Below are positions 6,909 to 15,696 of a stretch of 33,657 nt of DNA, piece by piece (position 1 is the stretch's first letter; each line of letters begins with the position of its first letter). Origin of the DNA: Clostridia bacterium (GTDB taxonomy: Bacteria; Bacillota; Clostridia; Christensenellales; Aristaeellaceae); assembly GCA_017522345.1 (NCBI GenBank), contig JAFWZN010000051.1, positions 1 through 33,657 of the forward strand, given 5' to 3'. The translations under genes were made by a program, and so were the position numbers. The notes beneath the pieces were generated by a model. It searched no databases, had not been told where the DNA came from, and saw only the letters and a program-made list of their open reading frames with translations.

Positions 6909-8435
6909 TTATTTCGCGGCCATCCAAGCATCAACCTGAGCCTGAACTTCAGCTACGATTTCGGCAGCGCCGTTGGCAGCGAGCTTCTCGCGGAACTCGG
7001 CAACGATCTTCTCTACCTCTTCCTGGCTGGCGCAGCGGCCGTTTACGAGGTCATCCTGATACTCGAGAACGATGCTGGTGCAGGCAGCAACTTCGTTGAC
7101 AACGGGAGCGGTGTCAAATACGAAGCCGAGGTGGGCGGGAACGATGCACTCTTCGTTGTACTTCATCATGTTCTTGATCATGATGTTGTCTTCGCCAACG
7201 AGGGACTTGGGCGCGTTAACGATGGTGAGGTTGCCAACGGGGGCATTGTACCAGTAGTAGTAGCCACGGTTGCCGACATCAGCGTTGCGGCTGCCTTCGA
7301 AGTCGAAGGTCATGTCGCCGTCTTCGGTCTTCATCCAGTGGGTGCCTTCAACGCCGAAGCGCATCATGGTGGCGACGAAGGGATCGGTGTTAACGAGCTC
7401 GAGGAACATCAGAGCGCGCTCGGGGTTCTTGCAGTTGGCGGAAATGGCGGTACCGGCAGAGAAGTAGTTGTTGGTCTCGGTCCAGATAACGTCAGCCATC
7501 ATCATCTTGGAGGTCCACTCCTCGGAATGGAGGTGCTCCTGCATGTTGGTGTAGCCCCAACCGGTGAAGAAGCATACGCCGTTGGCGGGCTTGCGGAGGT
7601 CGCTTCTGTCGGTCTCATCGTAGAGATAGATGCCGTCAGCAACCATGCGCTGCTTCTGGAGGCAGAACTCGAGGAACTCGGGGGTGTCGTAGAAGTTTAC
7701 GATGGTGTTGGAGTCATAGCCTTCGAGGTCCATGATGCCATCGATGTTGGCAACAGCCAGGTAGGAGTCATTCAGGAAGGTTTCGAAAGCGAAGTTGTAG
7801 GGGTAGATGAGGTTGTTCGCCCAAGCGATCGGATACTCGGCCATCTCGGGGTAGTTCTCATCGCGCCATTCCTTAACCTCGTAGAACAGGTCTTCGAGCT
7901 CACGGAAGTTGGAGTGCTGATAGTCATTGATGTCAATGCCCATCTCTTCGATCATGTCAGCATTGTAGATGCAGGAGATGAAGTATCCGTTGTCCTTGAG
8001 GGAGGGGATACCGTAGATCTCGCCGTTGATCTTCATGCCTTCCCAAACAGACTCGGGGAAGAGCTGATAGGTGCCGGGGGCATACTCAGCGAACAGGTCG
8101 GTGAGGGGATAGTAAGCGCCGCGCTGAGACTCGATAACGTAGTCGGACTTGGACTGAGAGCCGAAGCCTACGATGCCGATGTCGTCGCCGGAGGTGAGCA
8201 TGGTGCCCATCTTCTCCACCCAGTCAGCGGAGGTCATGTAGGTGATGTTTACTTTCGCGTTGAGGATGGGGAGAATGTACTCGTTCAGAGCGTCGTTTAC
8301 GATCTGAAGATCGGTGGGGGGGTTAGAGCCGATGTACCAATCGAACTCACAGTACTCGAGATCTTCCGCTACCGCAAAGGAAGAGAAAGAGAGCGCGAGC
8401 ATGATGGACAGAACGACTGCCAACAGTTTCTTCAT
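6909..8435 (-). CDS. Extracellular solute-binding protein of a carbohydrate ABC importer
   Basis: A 508-residue exported substrate-binding protein of the extracellular solute-binding family 1 / LplA-like group. The signal peptide MKKLLAVVLSIMLALSFSSFAVA ends in an Ala-Val-Ala site; there is no lipobox cysteine, so anchoring to the membrane is not evident from sequence. The mature part is acidic and rich in Trp and Tyr, as in oligosaccharide binders. The start is fixed by AAGGAGG eight bases upstream; an in-frame extension to 8558 would run back into the permease gene and lacks a ribosome site. It is the last gene of the operon, 56 bases after the second permease. A short GC hairpin (8461-8473) lies in that gap. 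The substrate is probably an oligosaccharide, but it cannot be named. Confidence 0.92.
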   Translation of the reverse strand: MKKLLAVVLSIMLALSFSSFAVAEDLEYCEFDWYIGSNPPTDLQIVNDALNEYILPILNAKVNITYMTSADWVEKMGTMLTSGDDIGIVGFGSQSKSDYVIESQRGAYYPLTDLFAEYAPGTYQLFPESVWEGMKINGEIYGIPSLKDNGYFISCIYNADMIEEMGIDINDYQHSNFRELEDLFYEVKEWRDENYPEMAEYPIAWANNLIYPYNFAFETFLNDSYLAVANIDGIMDLEGYDSNTIVNFYDTPEFLEFCLQKQRMVADGIYLYDETDRSDLRKPANGVCFFTGWGYTNMQEHLHSEEWTSKMMMADVIWTETNNYFSAGTAISANCKNPERALMFLELVNTDPFVATMMRFGVEGTHWMKTEDGDMTFDFEGSRNADVGNRGYYYWYNAPVGNLTIVNAPKSLVGEDNIMIKNMMKYNEECIVPAHLGFVFDTAPVVNEVAACTSIVLEYQDDLVNGRCASQEEVEKIVAEFREKLAANGAAEIVAEVQAQVDAWMAAK

Positions 8436-8491
8436 GGGGTTGTCCTCCTTAATATTTTTAGCGGCCCAGCCGCATAGGGCACAAAGTTTGA

Positions 8492-9424
8492 TTATCCCTT
8501 GACGCTTCCGAGGGTCAGACCCTGCACGAAGTAGCGCTGGAAGAAGGGATATGCGCAAAGGATGGGAACGATGACGATGATGGTACAGGACATGCGAAGG
8601 TTCTGATCCGGCAGGCTGTCCAGAAGCTCCAGGCCGTCCGGCGTACCCGCAACCTGCGCGTTCTGCTTTAAGAAGTCGATGTTGTCCTGAATGTTCTTAA
8701 GCAGGGTCTGAAGGGGCGTAAGGTCAGCGTCCTTGATGTAGAGCATGCCGGTAAACCAATCGTTCCAGCGGTTGACCACGTTGAAAAGCGCAATCGTCGC
8801 AAGGCCCGCCTTGAACAGGGGGAGAACGATGGATACGAACACTCTGAAATGACCCGCGCCGTCGATGCGCGCCGCTTCAAACAGAGAATCCGGAATGGTG
8901 GAAAGGATGAATGTGCGCAGAATGATTACGTTGTATGCGGAAACAAGGCTCGGCAGAAGGAAAATCCAGATGGTGTTGTCCAGCTGAAGGTAGCGGACGT
9001 TCATGATGTAGTTGGGAACGAGACCGCCCGAGAAGAGCATCGTAAAGAACAGCACCCAGGTATAAATTCTTCTGAATTTAAAGTTCTTAAGCGCAATAAC
9101 GTAGGCGTACATCGACATGACCGCAAGGCTCATGATGGTACCTAAAAGCGTATGCGCAATGGTGATTTTGTAGGAGGCCAGAATCTGATCGCCCATCTGA
9201 CCCAGATACGTATAGCCCTGAAGCGACCACTCCGTCGGGAAGAAGGAAAAGCCGTTTAAGGAAATGCTCATTTCCGAGGAGAAGGATACGATGACCACCA
9301 GCGCCAGCGGAATCAGCATCAAGAGGGATATGAGACCTAAAACGATGGAGAAAAACACGTTCCAGCCGGGAGTGATGCGATTGAAGCGATTGAAATCGCC
9401 CTTGAGTTTCTTCGTCTTTGCCAT
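8492..9424 (-). CDS. Carbohydrate ABC transporter permease, YtcP/LplC type
   Basis: A 310-residue inner-membrane permease of the binding-protein-dependent family with six predicted helices. The cytoplasmic EAA loop reads EAARIDGAGHFRVFVSIVLPL, and the C-terminus ends in the typical QRYFVQGLTLGSVKG. It pairs with the upstream permease to form the channel of a CUT1-type importer. No ATPase gene lies in the operon; in Gram-positive bacteria such importers commonly use a shared MsmX-type ATPase encoded elsewhere. The start codon follows the previous stop by only 15 bases, with a GGGGG-rich ribosome site. Confidence 0.94.
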   Translation of the reverse strand: MAKTKKLKGDFNRFNRITPGWNVFFSIVLGLISLLMLIPLALVVIVSFSSEMSISLNGFSFFPTEWSLQGYTYLGQMGDQILASYKITIAHTLLGTIMSLAVMSMYAYVIALKNFKFRRIYTWVLFFTMLFSGGLVPNYIMNVRYLQLDNTIWIFLLPSLVSAYNVIILRTFILSTIPDSLFEAARIDGAGHFRVFVSIVLPLFKAGLATIALFNVVNRWNDWFTGMLYIKDADLTPLQTLLKNIQDNIDFLKQNAQVAGTPDGLELLDSLPDQNLRMSCTIIVIVPILCAYPFFQRYFVQGLTLGSVKG

Positions 9425-9439
9425 GTCTTTCGCACCCCC

Positions 9440-10372
9440 TTAAAACATTGCGCTGTCGGGATCGATCTTGTTGACAATGGCGTTCACCGTAAGGATGAGC
9501 ACAAAGCCGACCACCGACTGGTACATGCCCGCTGCCGTCGCCATACCGACGTTGGACAGTCTCGTAAGGGCGCGATAGATGTAGGTGTCGATAACATCCG
9601 TAACCGGGTAAATTCGGCCGCTGTCCTTGGTTACAACGTAGAAAAGGCCGAAGTCGCCGCGGAAGATGTTGCCCATAGCGAGGATGATGGAAATGCCGAT
9701 AACCAGACGCAGGTGAGGAATGGTGATGTACCATGCCTGCTGGCGCTTGGTCGCGCCATCCAGAACCGCAGCCTCGTAGTATTCGTGGGAAATACCGGAG
9801 ATAACAGCCAGATACAGAACCGTCTGATATCCTACGCCCTTCCAGGCGTTGATAAATACAAGCAGATACGGCCACAGACCGCGCTGCTGATAAAAGTCCA
9901 TGCCCTTATCCACAACGCCCAGGCCGACCAAAAGCTTTTTGATCATGCCATAGTCATAATGGAGAAACGCAGAAACAACGATCATGACGACCGCCCAGGA
10001 AAGGAAGTATGGCAGCATGTAAATCGTCTGAAGCGTCTTGGCCATAAGGCGGGAATGAATTTCCGAAAGCAGAAGCGCCATCGTAACCGCAAACACCATG
10101 TTGAGAACGATGAATACGAGGTTATAGCAGACTGTATTTCTCGTGATAACCCATGCATCGGTACTGGTAAAGAGGAACTCAAAGTTCTTAAGACCCACAA
10201 AGCGGCTTCCGAGGATACCGGTTGTGATGTTCAGATCCTGAAACGCCATAATCAAACCGAAAATCGGCAGATAGCAGAATATGATCAGCCAGATCAGCGT
10301 CGGCAATGCCATGAGATGAAGCGGTATATCTTCCTTTTTGAACCACTTCTGCTTTTTCTTTGTCAGTTCCAT
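9440..10372 (-). CDS. Carbohydrate ABC transporter permease, LplB/YteP type
   Basis: A 310-residue permease with six predicted helices and EAA loop YEAAVLDGATKRQQAWYITIPHL. The N-terminus (KKKQKWFKKEDIPLHLMALPTLIWLIIFCYLP, written here only as a guide to the KKEDI and first-helix region) matches the LplB/YteP subgroup. It is the promoter-proximal gene of the three-gene sugar importer operon. The ATG at 10372 is preferred because AAAGGA lies eight bases upstream. A GTG at 10378 is in frame but only two bases from that site. Confidence 0.93.
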   Translation of the reverse strand: MELTKKKQKWFKKEDIPLHLMALPTLIWLIIFCYLPIFGLIMAFQDLNITTGILGSRFVGLKNFEFLFTSTDAWVITRNTVCYNLVFIVLNMVFAVTMALLLSEIHSRLMAKTLQTIYMLPYFLSWAVVMIVVSAFLHYDYGMIKKLLVGLGVVDKGMDFYQQRGLWPYLLVFINAWKGVGYQTVLYLAVISGISHEYYEAAVLDGATKRQQAWYITIPHLRLVIGISIILAMGNIFRGDFGLFYVVTKDSGRIYPVTDVIDTYIYRALTRLSNVGMATAAGMYQSVVGFVLILTVNAIVNKIDPDSAMF

Positions 10373-10413
10373 GGCCACATTCCTTTCTTGTATATAACAG
10401 ATGAAGTATATGT

Positions 10414-10442
10414 ATTATAAACGAACACACAAGAAAATGCAA
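10414..10442 (-). promoter_or_regulatory. Sigma-A promoter of the sugar importer operon
   Basis: On the minus strand, TTGCAT (10442-10437), a 17-base spacer and a perfect TATAAT (10419-10414) lie 41 bases before the permease start. The 170-base AT-rich gap between the importer and the phage-like cassette holds this promoter and the terminator at 10512-10545. Confidence 0.8.
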
Positions 10443-10511
10443 TAGTAAATTATATTTATCCAAAAATTTTTATTTTTTCTATTATGTTTGCATAGAACCG
10501 TTTTATAAATT

Positions 10512-10545
10512 AAACCGTCGGACAGTTTTATGCTGCCGACGGTTT
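10512..10545 (-). terminator. Terminator at the end of the phage-like cassette
   Basis: A 10-bp stem (AAACCGTCGG / CCGACGGTTT) with an extra CAG/CTG pairing lies seven bases past the stop of the last cassette gene. It is followed on the minus strand by AT-rich sequence rather than a clean T run. It separates the cassette from the importer promoter. Confidence 0.65.
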
Positions 10546-10551
10546 TGTTAT

Positions 10552-11487
10552 TTATGAATATTTCTTTTTCATGGCGTTTGAGTAGTCAGAATAGGTGGCA
10601 TAAGCAGAAACATCCTTGCTTCCGGCAATTTTTCGTCTTAAAAATTCAGACGGCGTAAGGATATTGGCCGGCGCCTGTTTCTCCTCCTTTTTGGCTTCAG
10701 CGCTGTTTGAGGGTTTACTGGACGAGCTGCCGGAAGACTTCGAAGGCTCATTTTTCAAAAGCCAGTTGGCCTGCTCCTGGTCGTCCAAAAGCTTTTTATA
10801 GTAATACTCAAGCGCGTCCGTGTATTGCGCAACATCATCCAGATATCGTTTGTACGCCTTCTCCTCCGCCTCCGTAAGCGCCTTGAGCTCATTTTCCATG
10901 CGGCTTGTCTGCGCATCATACGCGCTTAACGCCAGCTGATAGAGGTCGTCCATTCCGTTGGACAGCTGCGCCATGTAATCCTGATAGGCATGCTGACCGG
11001 CCGTCTCGGCAAACGAATTTGCATAGCCGCCTGAAAGCGCAGCCGCCGCGCCCATCGCGTCGTTCATGGCGCGCTTTCCAAGGTAAACCTGCTCGTCCTT
11101 CATTTTTTTATACGCGGGGTCGTTTTCGGGGTCATAGGAAAAATCGTCTCTTGCCAGAACCTGATTCACCATTTCATCAATTCTCTTCGTGTATTCGGAC
11201 GCATAGTCTTTCGGACGATTGTTTTCAAGAAATTGAACCTTTCCCGCCGTATCCAATTCCTTCGGAATTGCGTTTACAATGCTTCCGGCAAGCTTCGCCC
11301 AGGTGGAAGCGCCGATTTCGCCGGTCGGAGCAATGCCGTTGGCCGTCTGGTAATCTGTGACGGCCTTATAGGTCTGATCGTCAAAAAGATCGTCGTCGCT
11401 TAACGTATAGCCCGCGCCGCGAAGAAGCTGTTTGAGCGTTTTTACCTCGTCCGAGCTCATACCGACTTTCATGTTCAAATAAGACAT
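10552..11487 (-). CDS. Phage-cassette protein: N-terminal peptidoglycan-binding domain plus coiled coil
   Basis: A 311-residue protein with a PG_binding_1-type domain at residues 1-66 (VKTLKQLLRGAGYTL, then YKAVTDYQTANGIAPTGEIGASTWAKL). A helical middle region follows, with the Ala/Gly-rich stretch AMNDAMGAAAALSGGYANSF (about 150-169). Then come a long charged coiled coil (about 205-255), a Ser/Lys-rich linker and a short helical tail. There is no signal peptide and no recognisable lytic domain. The position after nozzle-like genes suggests a virion protein delivered to, or binding, the cell wall: an internal or ejected protein, or a tail-associated wall binder. The function is inferred. AAGGAAGG precedes the start, and it is the last gene of the cassette. 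Confidence 0.75.
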   Translation of the reverse strand: MSYLNMKVGMSSDEVKTLKQLLRGAGYTLSDDDLFDDQTYKAVTDYQTANGIAPTGEIGASTWAKLAGSIVNAIPKELDTAGKVQFLENNRPKDYASEYTKRIDEMVNQVLARDDFSYDPENDPAYKKMKDEQVYLGKRAMNDAMGAAAALSGGYANSFAETAGQHAYQDYMAQLSNGMDDLYQLALSAYDAQTSRMENELKALTEAEEKAYKRYLDDVAQYTDALEYYYKKLLDDQEQANWLLKNEPSKSSGSSSSKPSNSAEAKKEEKQAPANILTPSEFLRRKIAGSKDVSAYATYSDYSNAMKKKYS

Positions 11488-11518
11488 AAGTTCATACCTT
11501 CCTTTTTATTGTGTGCCT

Positions 11519-12076
11519 TTACAGGCCATAGGAGAATGAAAAAGAGAGCGCCGCATTTTGATCAACAGCTTCATCCAGCGGATTGAAAACGGAAATCTCG
11601 CCGTTTTCATGCACAGTCAGAATCAAAAAAGCCCTTCCCCACCGGCAGAAAGATTCCTGCTTGATTCGCGGCCGGTGCTTCTGGGAAAGCTGCGCGAGAA
11701 TTACATTTGATCCTGCGGAAAGCGGGCTTAATATTCTCGCCTCGCCCGCCACATACGCCTGTCCGCCCAGATTCAGTATTCTTGGCGCATCCTGATCGCC
11801 GCCTGCAAAAAATCCGCTGAGCGCAAGCGTTTCCCATGCGCACTCTTGGCTCATTTCGCGGAGCGCCTCGTCCAGCTTTTTGATTTCTTCCTGTGTTTTC
11901 ATCACCGATTCCTCCGAGAAGCAGGCGGAAAATTCAGACGTAAAATTGTCGCTGTCGAGATTACTGAACATAAATTTCAGATTTTCGTTCAGCTGGTAGA
12001 GCCATGAATGAAGCTGTTTGACGGACTTGACCGGGTCGTTGGGCGTATACACGGGAGAACGCATATAAAAAGCCAT
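11519..12076 (-). CDS. Conserved phage-type hypothetical protein, 185 residues
   Basis: I do not recognise a named family with certainty. The N-terminal half is helical (VKSVKQLHSWLYQLNENLKFMF, then NLDSDNFTSEF, then a charged helix MKTQEEIKKLDEALREMSQE). The C-terminal half is beta-rich and ends in hydrophobic strands (FLILTVHENGEISVFNP, ALSFSFSYGL), as seen in small tail or fibre-attachment proteins of Firmicutes phages. The ATG directly abuts the stop of the 536-residue gene, with GGGAG upstream, so it is coupled to that gene. A role in attaching a fibre or receptor-binding part is an inference from position only. Confidence 0.7.
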   Translation of the reverse strand: MAFYMRSPVYTPNDPVKSVKQLHSWLYQLNENLKFMFSNLDSDNFTSEFSACFSEESVMKTQEEIKKLDEALREMSQECAWETLALSGFFAGGDQDAPRILNLGGQAYVAGEARILSPLSAGSNVILAQLSQKHRPRIKQESFCRWGRAFLILTVHENGEISVFNPLDEAVDQNAALSFSFSYGL

Positions 12077-13687
12077 TTATCGGTCGCTCCCTTCCATAAA
12101 GGTTTTTCCGATGGAAAAAATCGTCGCTTCATCCGTGCCCGAAAAGCGCAGGGAAATCGAATCGCTTCTTCGGACGGGCACGTCAATGGTTACGCCTCTT
12201 TCCCCCGTCTCCCCGGAAAACTCGCCGACCGCTCGGTAGTCCGCATCCTCACGGCACTTCATCTCAATTTTGAAACTCGCATCCTTCTTAAGCGAGTACC
12301 GCACGTGAAGCGCTGTCACATACTGCCTTTGAGGCGTGCACAGCGCCATCGGCGCCGTCTCAAAATACCACTGGATTCTTTGCTCCTTCAAGGAAATCTG
12401 TGTGGAGGGAATCCGATTTTTGTTATACCACAATCCGCTTGCGTTGACGGCGTAGGCTTTGCCGTCGGCGCCGAACATATACAGTTCGTTTCCCGAGCGC
12501 GCAAAATGCTTAATTTCCGGCGCGCTTTCCCTGTACCATGCGCCCGAACGCATATCGTACACAAACAAGCGGTATACGCCCGCCGTTTCATCCAGCATGG
12601 AAACGTAATACTTCCCGTTGACCGCGCCGGCGCGGGCGTTCGAATAGCGGTTATCGCCTAAGAATGCCGAAATGTTTTCGGGAATGCCGCCGTCATACAC
12701 ATACACGCCTGTAAGACCCTTATACAAAACGGCGCTTTCCAGATACGCAATCGATTTGGACGAATTTGCTTCCACGCCAGGCATTTTGTAGGAGGTCACC
12801 TGAAAGTTCGACGGCTTGTTCCCAAACACGCGGATAATCTCCTCTTCCTTAAAAAAGACGACGCTTCCAAGATCGCTTGAGCATGCGGTAAACGGCGCGG
12901 GCGACGGCACAATCGCCTGATACGCGTCGGTAGAGATGCCCTGAAACACCTCCCAGTTCGTAGGATCGCCCAGCTTGCAGGCGCAGATCTTATGATCCGT
13001 CGTGCTTGCGCCCCAGATGCGGTTATCAAGCGCGCAGATAAAGTCAAAATCCGGCGCTTTTCTTTGAATCGAAATTTCGCCCGTTATTTCCTCATCCGGA
13101 TCCTGCGCATGAACGACGATGAGATAATTTTCTCCCGCCGCCTGCACCATGTAGTTTCCATCGCCAAGCGCGCCCGAAAGGCCCGCAACCGTCACGCCGT
13201 CGCCTTCCTTAAAACCCAGCCCGACGCCTGCGGCTTCAATTTTCGAAAAGCCTGCGCCCGGCGTTTTCGTTCCGTCCTGACTGCAGGAGAAAACGCGCGC
13301 CGAGCTTGCATGCGTCTCGTTTTCAAGGCTTGTAAGCGCAAGCGTATGGGTGTTTAGAAGCTTTTTGTCCGGGTAAATCACGATATCTGCGCCGAGAGAG
13401 GCAAACATCTTCTCGCCCGGCGTAAGCTCGCCTACCGCTTCCTCTCCGTAAAAAAGCGTGCTGCCCCACAGCCAGCAGATTTTTCCATGCGCATACATGG
13501 CGTAAACGTCGGCGCATTCGTTGATAATGGAGCGCGGTTTTCTCAGCGTTATGGTCGGGTATTCCGAGGAAGAAATGTTTTCCGCATCCCGAAAATACCC
13601 TTCCGGCGTTACGCGCCTGAGACATAAGCCCTTGAACGCAGACAAATGCGTTCGTTTTCGTTTATTGGTTTTCAGCCCCGGCTGCAT
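12077..13687 (-). CDS. Phage-type tail/nozzle-like beta-rich structural protein
   Basis: A 536-residue, strand-rich protein without signal peptide. The N-terminus (FKGLCLRRVTPEGYFRDAENISSSEYPTI, cited as a region) resembles the start of podovirus tail-nozzle or stabilisation proteins. The middle has repeated blade-like segments with Trp/Tyr strands such as DNRIWGAST, GLTGVYVYDGGIPENI and LFVYDMRSGAWYRESAPEI, consistent with a beta-propeller. The order after scaffold, capsid and adaptor genes also fits a tail nozzle. The start has AAAGGAG seven bases upstream. Identification rests on architecture and context; a carbohydrate-binding propeller of non-phage origin is the main alternative. Confidence 0.65.
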   Translation of the reverse strand: MQPGLKTNKRKRTHLSAFKGLCLRRVTPEGYFRDAENISSSEYPTITLRKPRSIINECADVYAMYAHGKICWLWGSTLFYGEEAVGELTPGEKMFASLGADIVIYPDKKLLNTHTLALTSLENETHASSARVFSCSQDGTKTPGAGFSKIEAAGVGLGFKEGDGVTVAGLSGALGDGNYMVQAAGENYLIVVHAQDPDEEITGEISIQRKAPDFDFICALDNRIWGASTTDHKICACKLGDPTNWEVFQGISTDAYQAIVPSPAPFTACSSDLGSVVFFKEEEIIRVFGNKPSNFQVTSYKMPGVEANSSKSIAYLESAVLYKGLTGVYVYDGGIPENISAFLGDNRYSNARAGAVNGKYYVSMLDETAGVYRLFVYDMRSGAWYRESAPEIKHFARSGNELYMFGADGKAYAVNASGLWYNKNRIPSTQISLKEQRIQWYFETAPMALCTPQRQYVTALHVRYSLKKDASFKIEMKCREDADYRAVGEFSGETGERGVTIDVPVRRSDSISLRFSGTDEATIFSIGKTFMEGSDR

Positions 13688-13702
13688 GTCATATCTCCTT
13701 TA

Positions 13703-14074
13703 TTATACGTTTTCGATTTTCGCGCGTTTTTTCGGCGCATGCGTCCGGTTGATATGATTGGAAAACGAAAGCCAGGCGGTGTTAAACATGATCGCATCGT
13801 TATTGAAGCGGTCGAATTCACCGTTCATAAAATCGATCTTCATGAAAATCCAATAAATATACATGACCGAATAGGGGTCGGGCGCAAGCATCTCTTCCAA
13901 GCGGTTTCCGATGACATAAGCAGGGCGGGAAATGCCCTCAAAGCCCTCGTGGGCATCAAAGATCTCCGCTATGACGCGTCCGTCCAGTTCCGTAAGCCAC
14001 GTACATTTCTGGGCGTCCTCACACATGTTGGGACGCATCGAATCCGCCTGTTCAATGGCCTCTTTAACCGTCAT
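13703..14074 (-). CDS. Head-tail adaptor-like protein, phage cassette
   Basis: A 123-residue helical protein: MTVKEAIEQADSMRPN, TWLTELDGRVIAEIFDAHEG, and YSVMYIYWIFMKIDFMNGEFDRFNNDAIMF. The pattern of Asp/Glu-rich helices around an Ile-Tyr-Trp-Ile segment is typical of gp6/gp4-like head-completion adaptors in Firmicutes phages. These form the ring between portal and tail. It lies between the capsid-side and nozzle-like genes, the usual position for an adaptor. An AGGAA ribosome site precedes the ATG. No portal gene exists here for it to dock on, which is the oddity. Confidence is moderate because adaptor families diverge strongly. Confidence 0.65.
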   Translation of the reverse strand: MTVKEAIEQADSMRPNMCEDAQKCTWLTELDGRVIAEIFDAHEGFEGISRPAYVIGNRLEEMLAPDPYSVMYIYWIFMKIDFMNGEFDRFNNDAIMFNTAWLSFSNHINRTHAPKKRAKIENV

Positions 14075-14137
14075 ATTGTTGATTCCTGCCTTTCAAAAGC
14101 GGCCGCAGCCGACAGGCCGCGACCGCAAAATAGTGTT

Positions 14138-14368
14138 TTACATGGCTTTGGATTTTTCCAAAAAGCTTCTTTCCGCCATTTCCATGCGCAAAACCGCGTT
14201 TTCGTCCTCGCGCTGAGAGCTCTCAAGAACCTCCGCGATGTAATCGGGAACATCCACCGTCACGCCGCGCTTGATGAGATAATTTTCACCGTTGACCGAT
14301 ACGAATACATCGCCGGTATAGTTCTGGTTGTCCTTAAAAAGGCGAACCTTGACCATTTTCTTTTCCAT
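14138..14368 (-). CDS. Small phage-cassette protein after the major capsid gene
   Basis: A 76-residue protein: a short beta region (MVKVRLFKDNQNYTGDVFVSVNGENYLIKRG) followed by VTVDVPDYIAEVLESS and a charged C-terminal helix. This layout is common for small proteins encoded directly behind capsid genes in Firmicutes phages; some are decoration or head-completion proteins. The motif of an Arg-Gly followed by a Val-Pro-Asp and a helix is conserved in such proteins, but the role is not established. The ATG at 14368 is chosen for its AAAGGAG nine bases upstream, 17 bases after the capsid stop. The longer frame to 14467 would overlap the capsid gene. Confidence 0.7.
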   Translation of the reverse strand: MEKKMVKVRLFKDNQNYTGDVFVSVNGENYLIKRGVTVDVPDYIAEVLESSQREDENAVLRMEMAERSFLEKSKAM

Positions 14369-14385
14369 GTTACCAATCTCCTTTC

Positions 14386-15678
14386 TCAGTTGGCCGCCGC
14401 GTTTGCAGAATAGGAAGAAGCGCTTTCGATGCGCACCATGTACTGTTCCACCAGTCGCTTGGCGCACTTAGTGGCCTTCCAGCCGACGCTGGAGCGCTGA
14501 TTGAGCGGGTCGTCGCCGTAGCCGAGCTGCTTTACAATGTGCGTCAGTCCCCCGCCCTCAATTTCGGTAACCGCGTAGGCGTGCGCGCCCAGAACGATGG
14601 TGGAAAATACGGAAATGCCGCCTTTGCCGCCCTCGCCGGGATAGATGATATCGCCGCTGGCAGGCGTGAAAGCAGGATTCTCCGCAAGGAAGATATAGCG
14701 TGTGTTCGGATGAACGCCCTTGATGGTTCCGGTCATGCTCGCGCCGGTTTCCGTAGAGCAGATCTGAATCTTCTGACCGATCAGCATCTGCGCTCTGTCG
14801 GCGGTCAGCTTCTCGGAAACGGTGATCATGAAGGTCGATCCTTCGCCGACAGCGGGCGTAACGGCGGCGCTTCCGGAATAAGAGGAAACGGTGAGCGTGC
14901 GGGAGGAATCGCAAAGATCCGCGCCTCTGAAAATCTTGGCTTCGGTGCTTTCTACGAATCTCACGCCCGCAATGCGCCCGATTTCACCGGCGTAGATGTT
15001 TTCGGGCGTCGCGTACTTGTGCGCGTCGATCCATTCTTCGCTTCTCATAAGGTCATAGGCGACATACGGATGGATGATCGCAACATACTTGTCGTCAATG
15101 GGATCGGCGTTCATACCCTTGAGCTGAGCGGCGGCCCTGAAAATGAGGTCGGCGGTCAGGCGACAGTTTTCCGTGATTTCCGCGCGGCTTCTCACTTCCG
15201 TCTTTTCGCCGTCCGTCATGTCGGGCGCATAAATTACGTTGGTTCCGCCGGCCAGCACGTCGCGGGTGATGGAATCGAGGGTTCTGCCGGCCTGCGCGCC
15301 CAGAAGCCGCGTCGCCTGAACGACGTTGTTGTCCACGGCGCTCATTTCCAGCATATCGCTTAACTGAATCCAGTCGCCGTACTGCATAACGGTTTCGGTA
15401 AGGGCGGTGACATTCAAGCTGTTTCCGGCAGGAGTTACGCCCTCGGTGATGGGCTTTGACGCCTTTTCAAGGCTGTCGTAGCGGCGGAATTCAATGGTCT
15501 TGCCTCCGCCCGCGGGAATGGGATACTTATCTGCGAACTGGTCGTGCACAAGGCGCGGCTCGGCAAGATCGATCAGACGCTTTTCATAATACGTTTTCAT
15601 TTCCGCCGAAAGGTTGTTTCCGGGGGCCGCGCTTTCGGTGGTGTTTGCGGCAAACAGCTGAAGCTTCATTTTTTCCAT
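14386..15678 (-). CDS. Major capsid protein, N4-gp56 type
   Basis: A 430-residue protein matching the N4-gp56 major capsid family in layout. An early segment reads LSAEMKTYYEKRLIDLAEPRLVHDQFADKYPIP (region cited), followed by GGGKTIEFRRYDSL, TEGVTPAGNSLNV and an E-loop-like stretch with YGDWIQLSDML. The core helix is LLGAQAGRTLDSITRDVLAGGTNV, then YVAIIHPYVAYDLMRSEEW and EIGRIAGVRFVEST, the classic capsid order. The C-terminal third has an inserted beta domain (about 255-350) before GAHAYAVTEIEGGGLTHIVKQLGYGDDPLNQRSSVGWKATK. The reading frame is intact with a strong AAGGAAAGGAAG site, so it looks functional rather than decayed. Confidence 0.88.
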   Translation of the reverse strand: MEKMKLQLFAANTTESAAPGNNLSAEMKTYYEKRLIDLAEPRLVHDQFADKYPIPAGGGKTIEFRRYDSLEKASKPITEGVTPAGNSLNVTALTETVMQYGDWIQLSDMLEMSAVDNNVVQATRLLGAQAGRTLDSITRDVLAGGTNVIYAPDMTDGEKTEVRSRAEITENCRLTADLIFRAAAQLKGMNADPIDDKYVAIIHPYVAYDLMRSEEWIDAHKYATPENIYAGEIGRIAGVRFVESTEAKIFRGADLCDSSRTLTVSSYSGSAAVTPAVGEGSTFMITVSEKLTADRAQMLIGQKIQICSTETGASMTGTIKGVHPNTRYIFLAENPAFTPASGDIIYPGEGGKGGISVFSTIVLGAHAYAVTEIEGGGLTHIVKQLGYGDDPLNQRSSVGWKATKCAKRLVEQYMVRIESASSYSANAAAN

Positions 15679-15696
15679 GACTTTTCTTCCTTTCCT

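Noticed and set aside
6897..8477. Plus-strand frame of 526 codons opposite the solute-binding protein
   Set aside because: It is the antisense shadow of a clear exported binding protein with its own ribosome site; the product is a Val/Gly/Glu-rich sequence with no domain and no upstream ribosome site.
9087..9875. Minus-strand frame of 262 codons spanning the two permease genes
   Set aside because: It overlaps both permeases in another frame and encodes a low-complexity, Arg/His/Ser-rich product.
13694..13699. TATAAT on the minus strand just before the nozzle-like gene
   Set aside because: It directly precedes the ribosome site, lacks a -35 box, and sits inside a tightly packed operon; it is probably chance.
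14539..15363. Plus-strand frame of 274 codons opposite the capsid gene
   Set aside because: It is an antisense shadow of the capsid reading frame without ribosome site or known domain.
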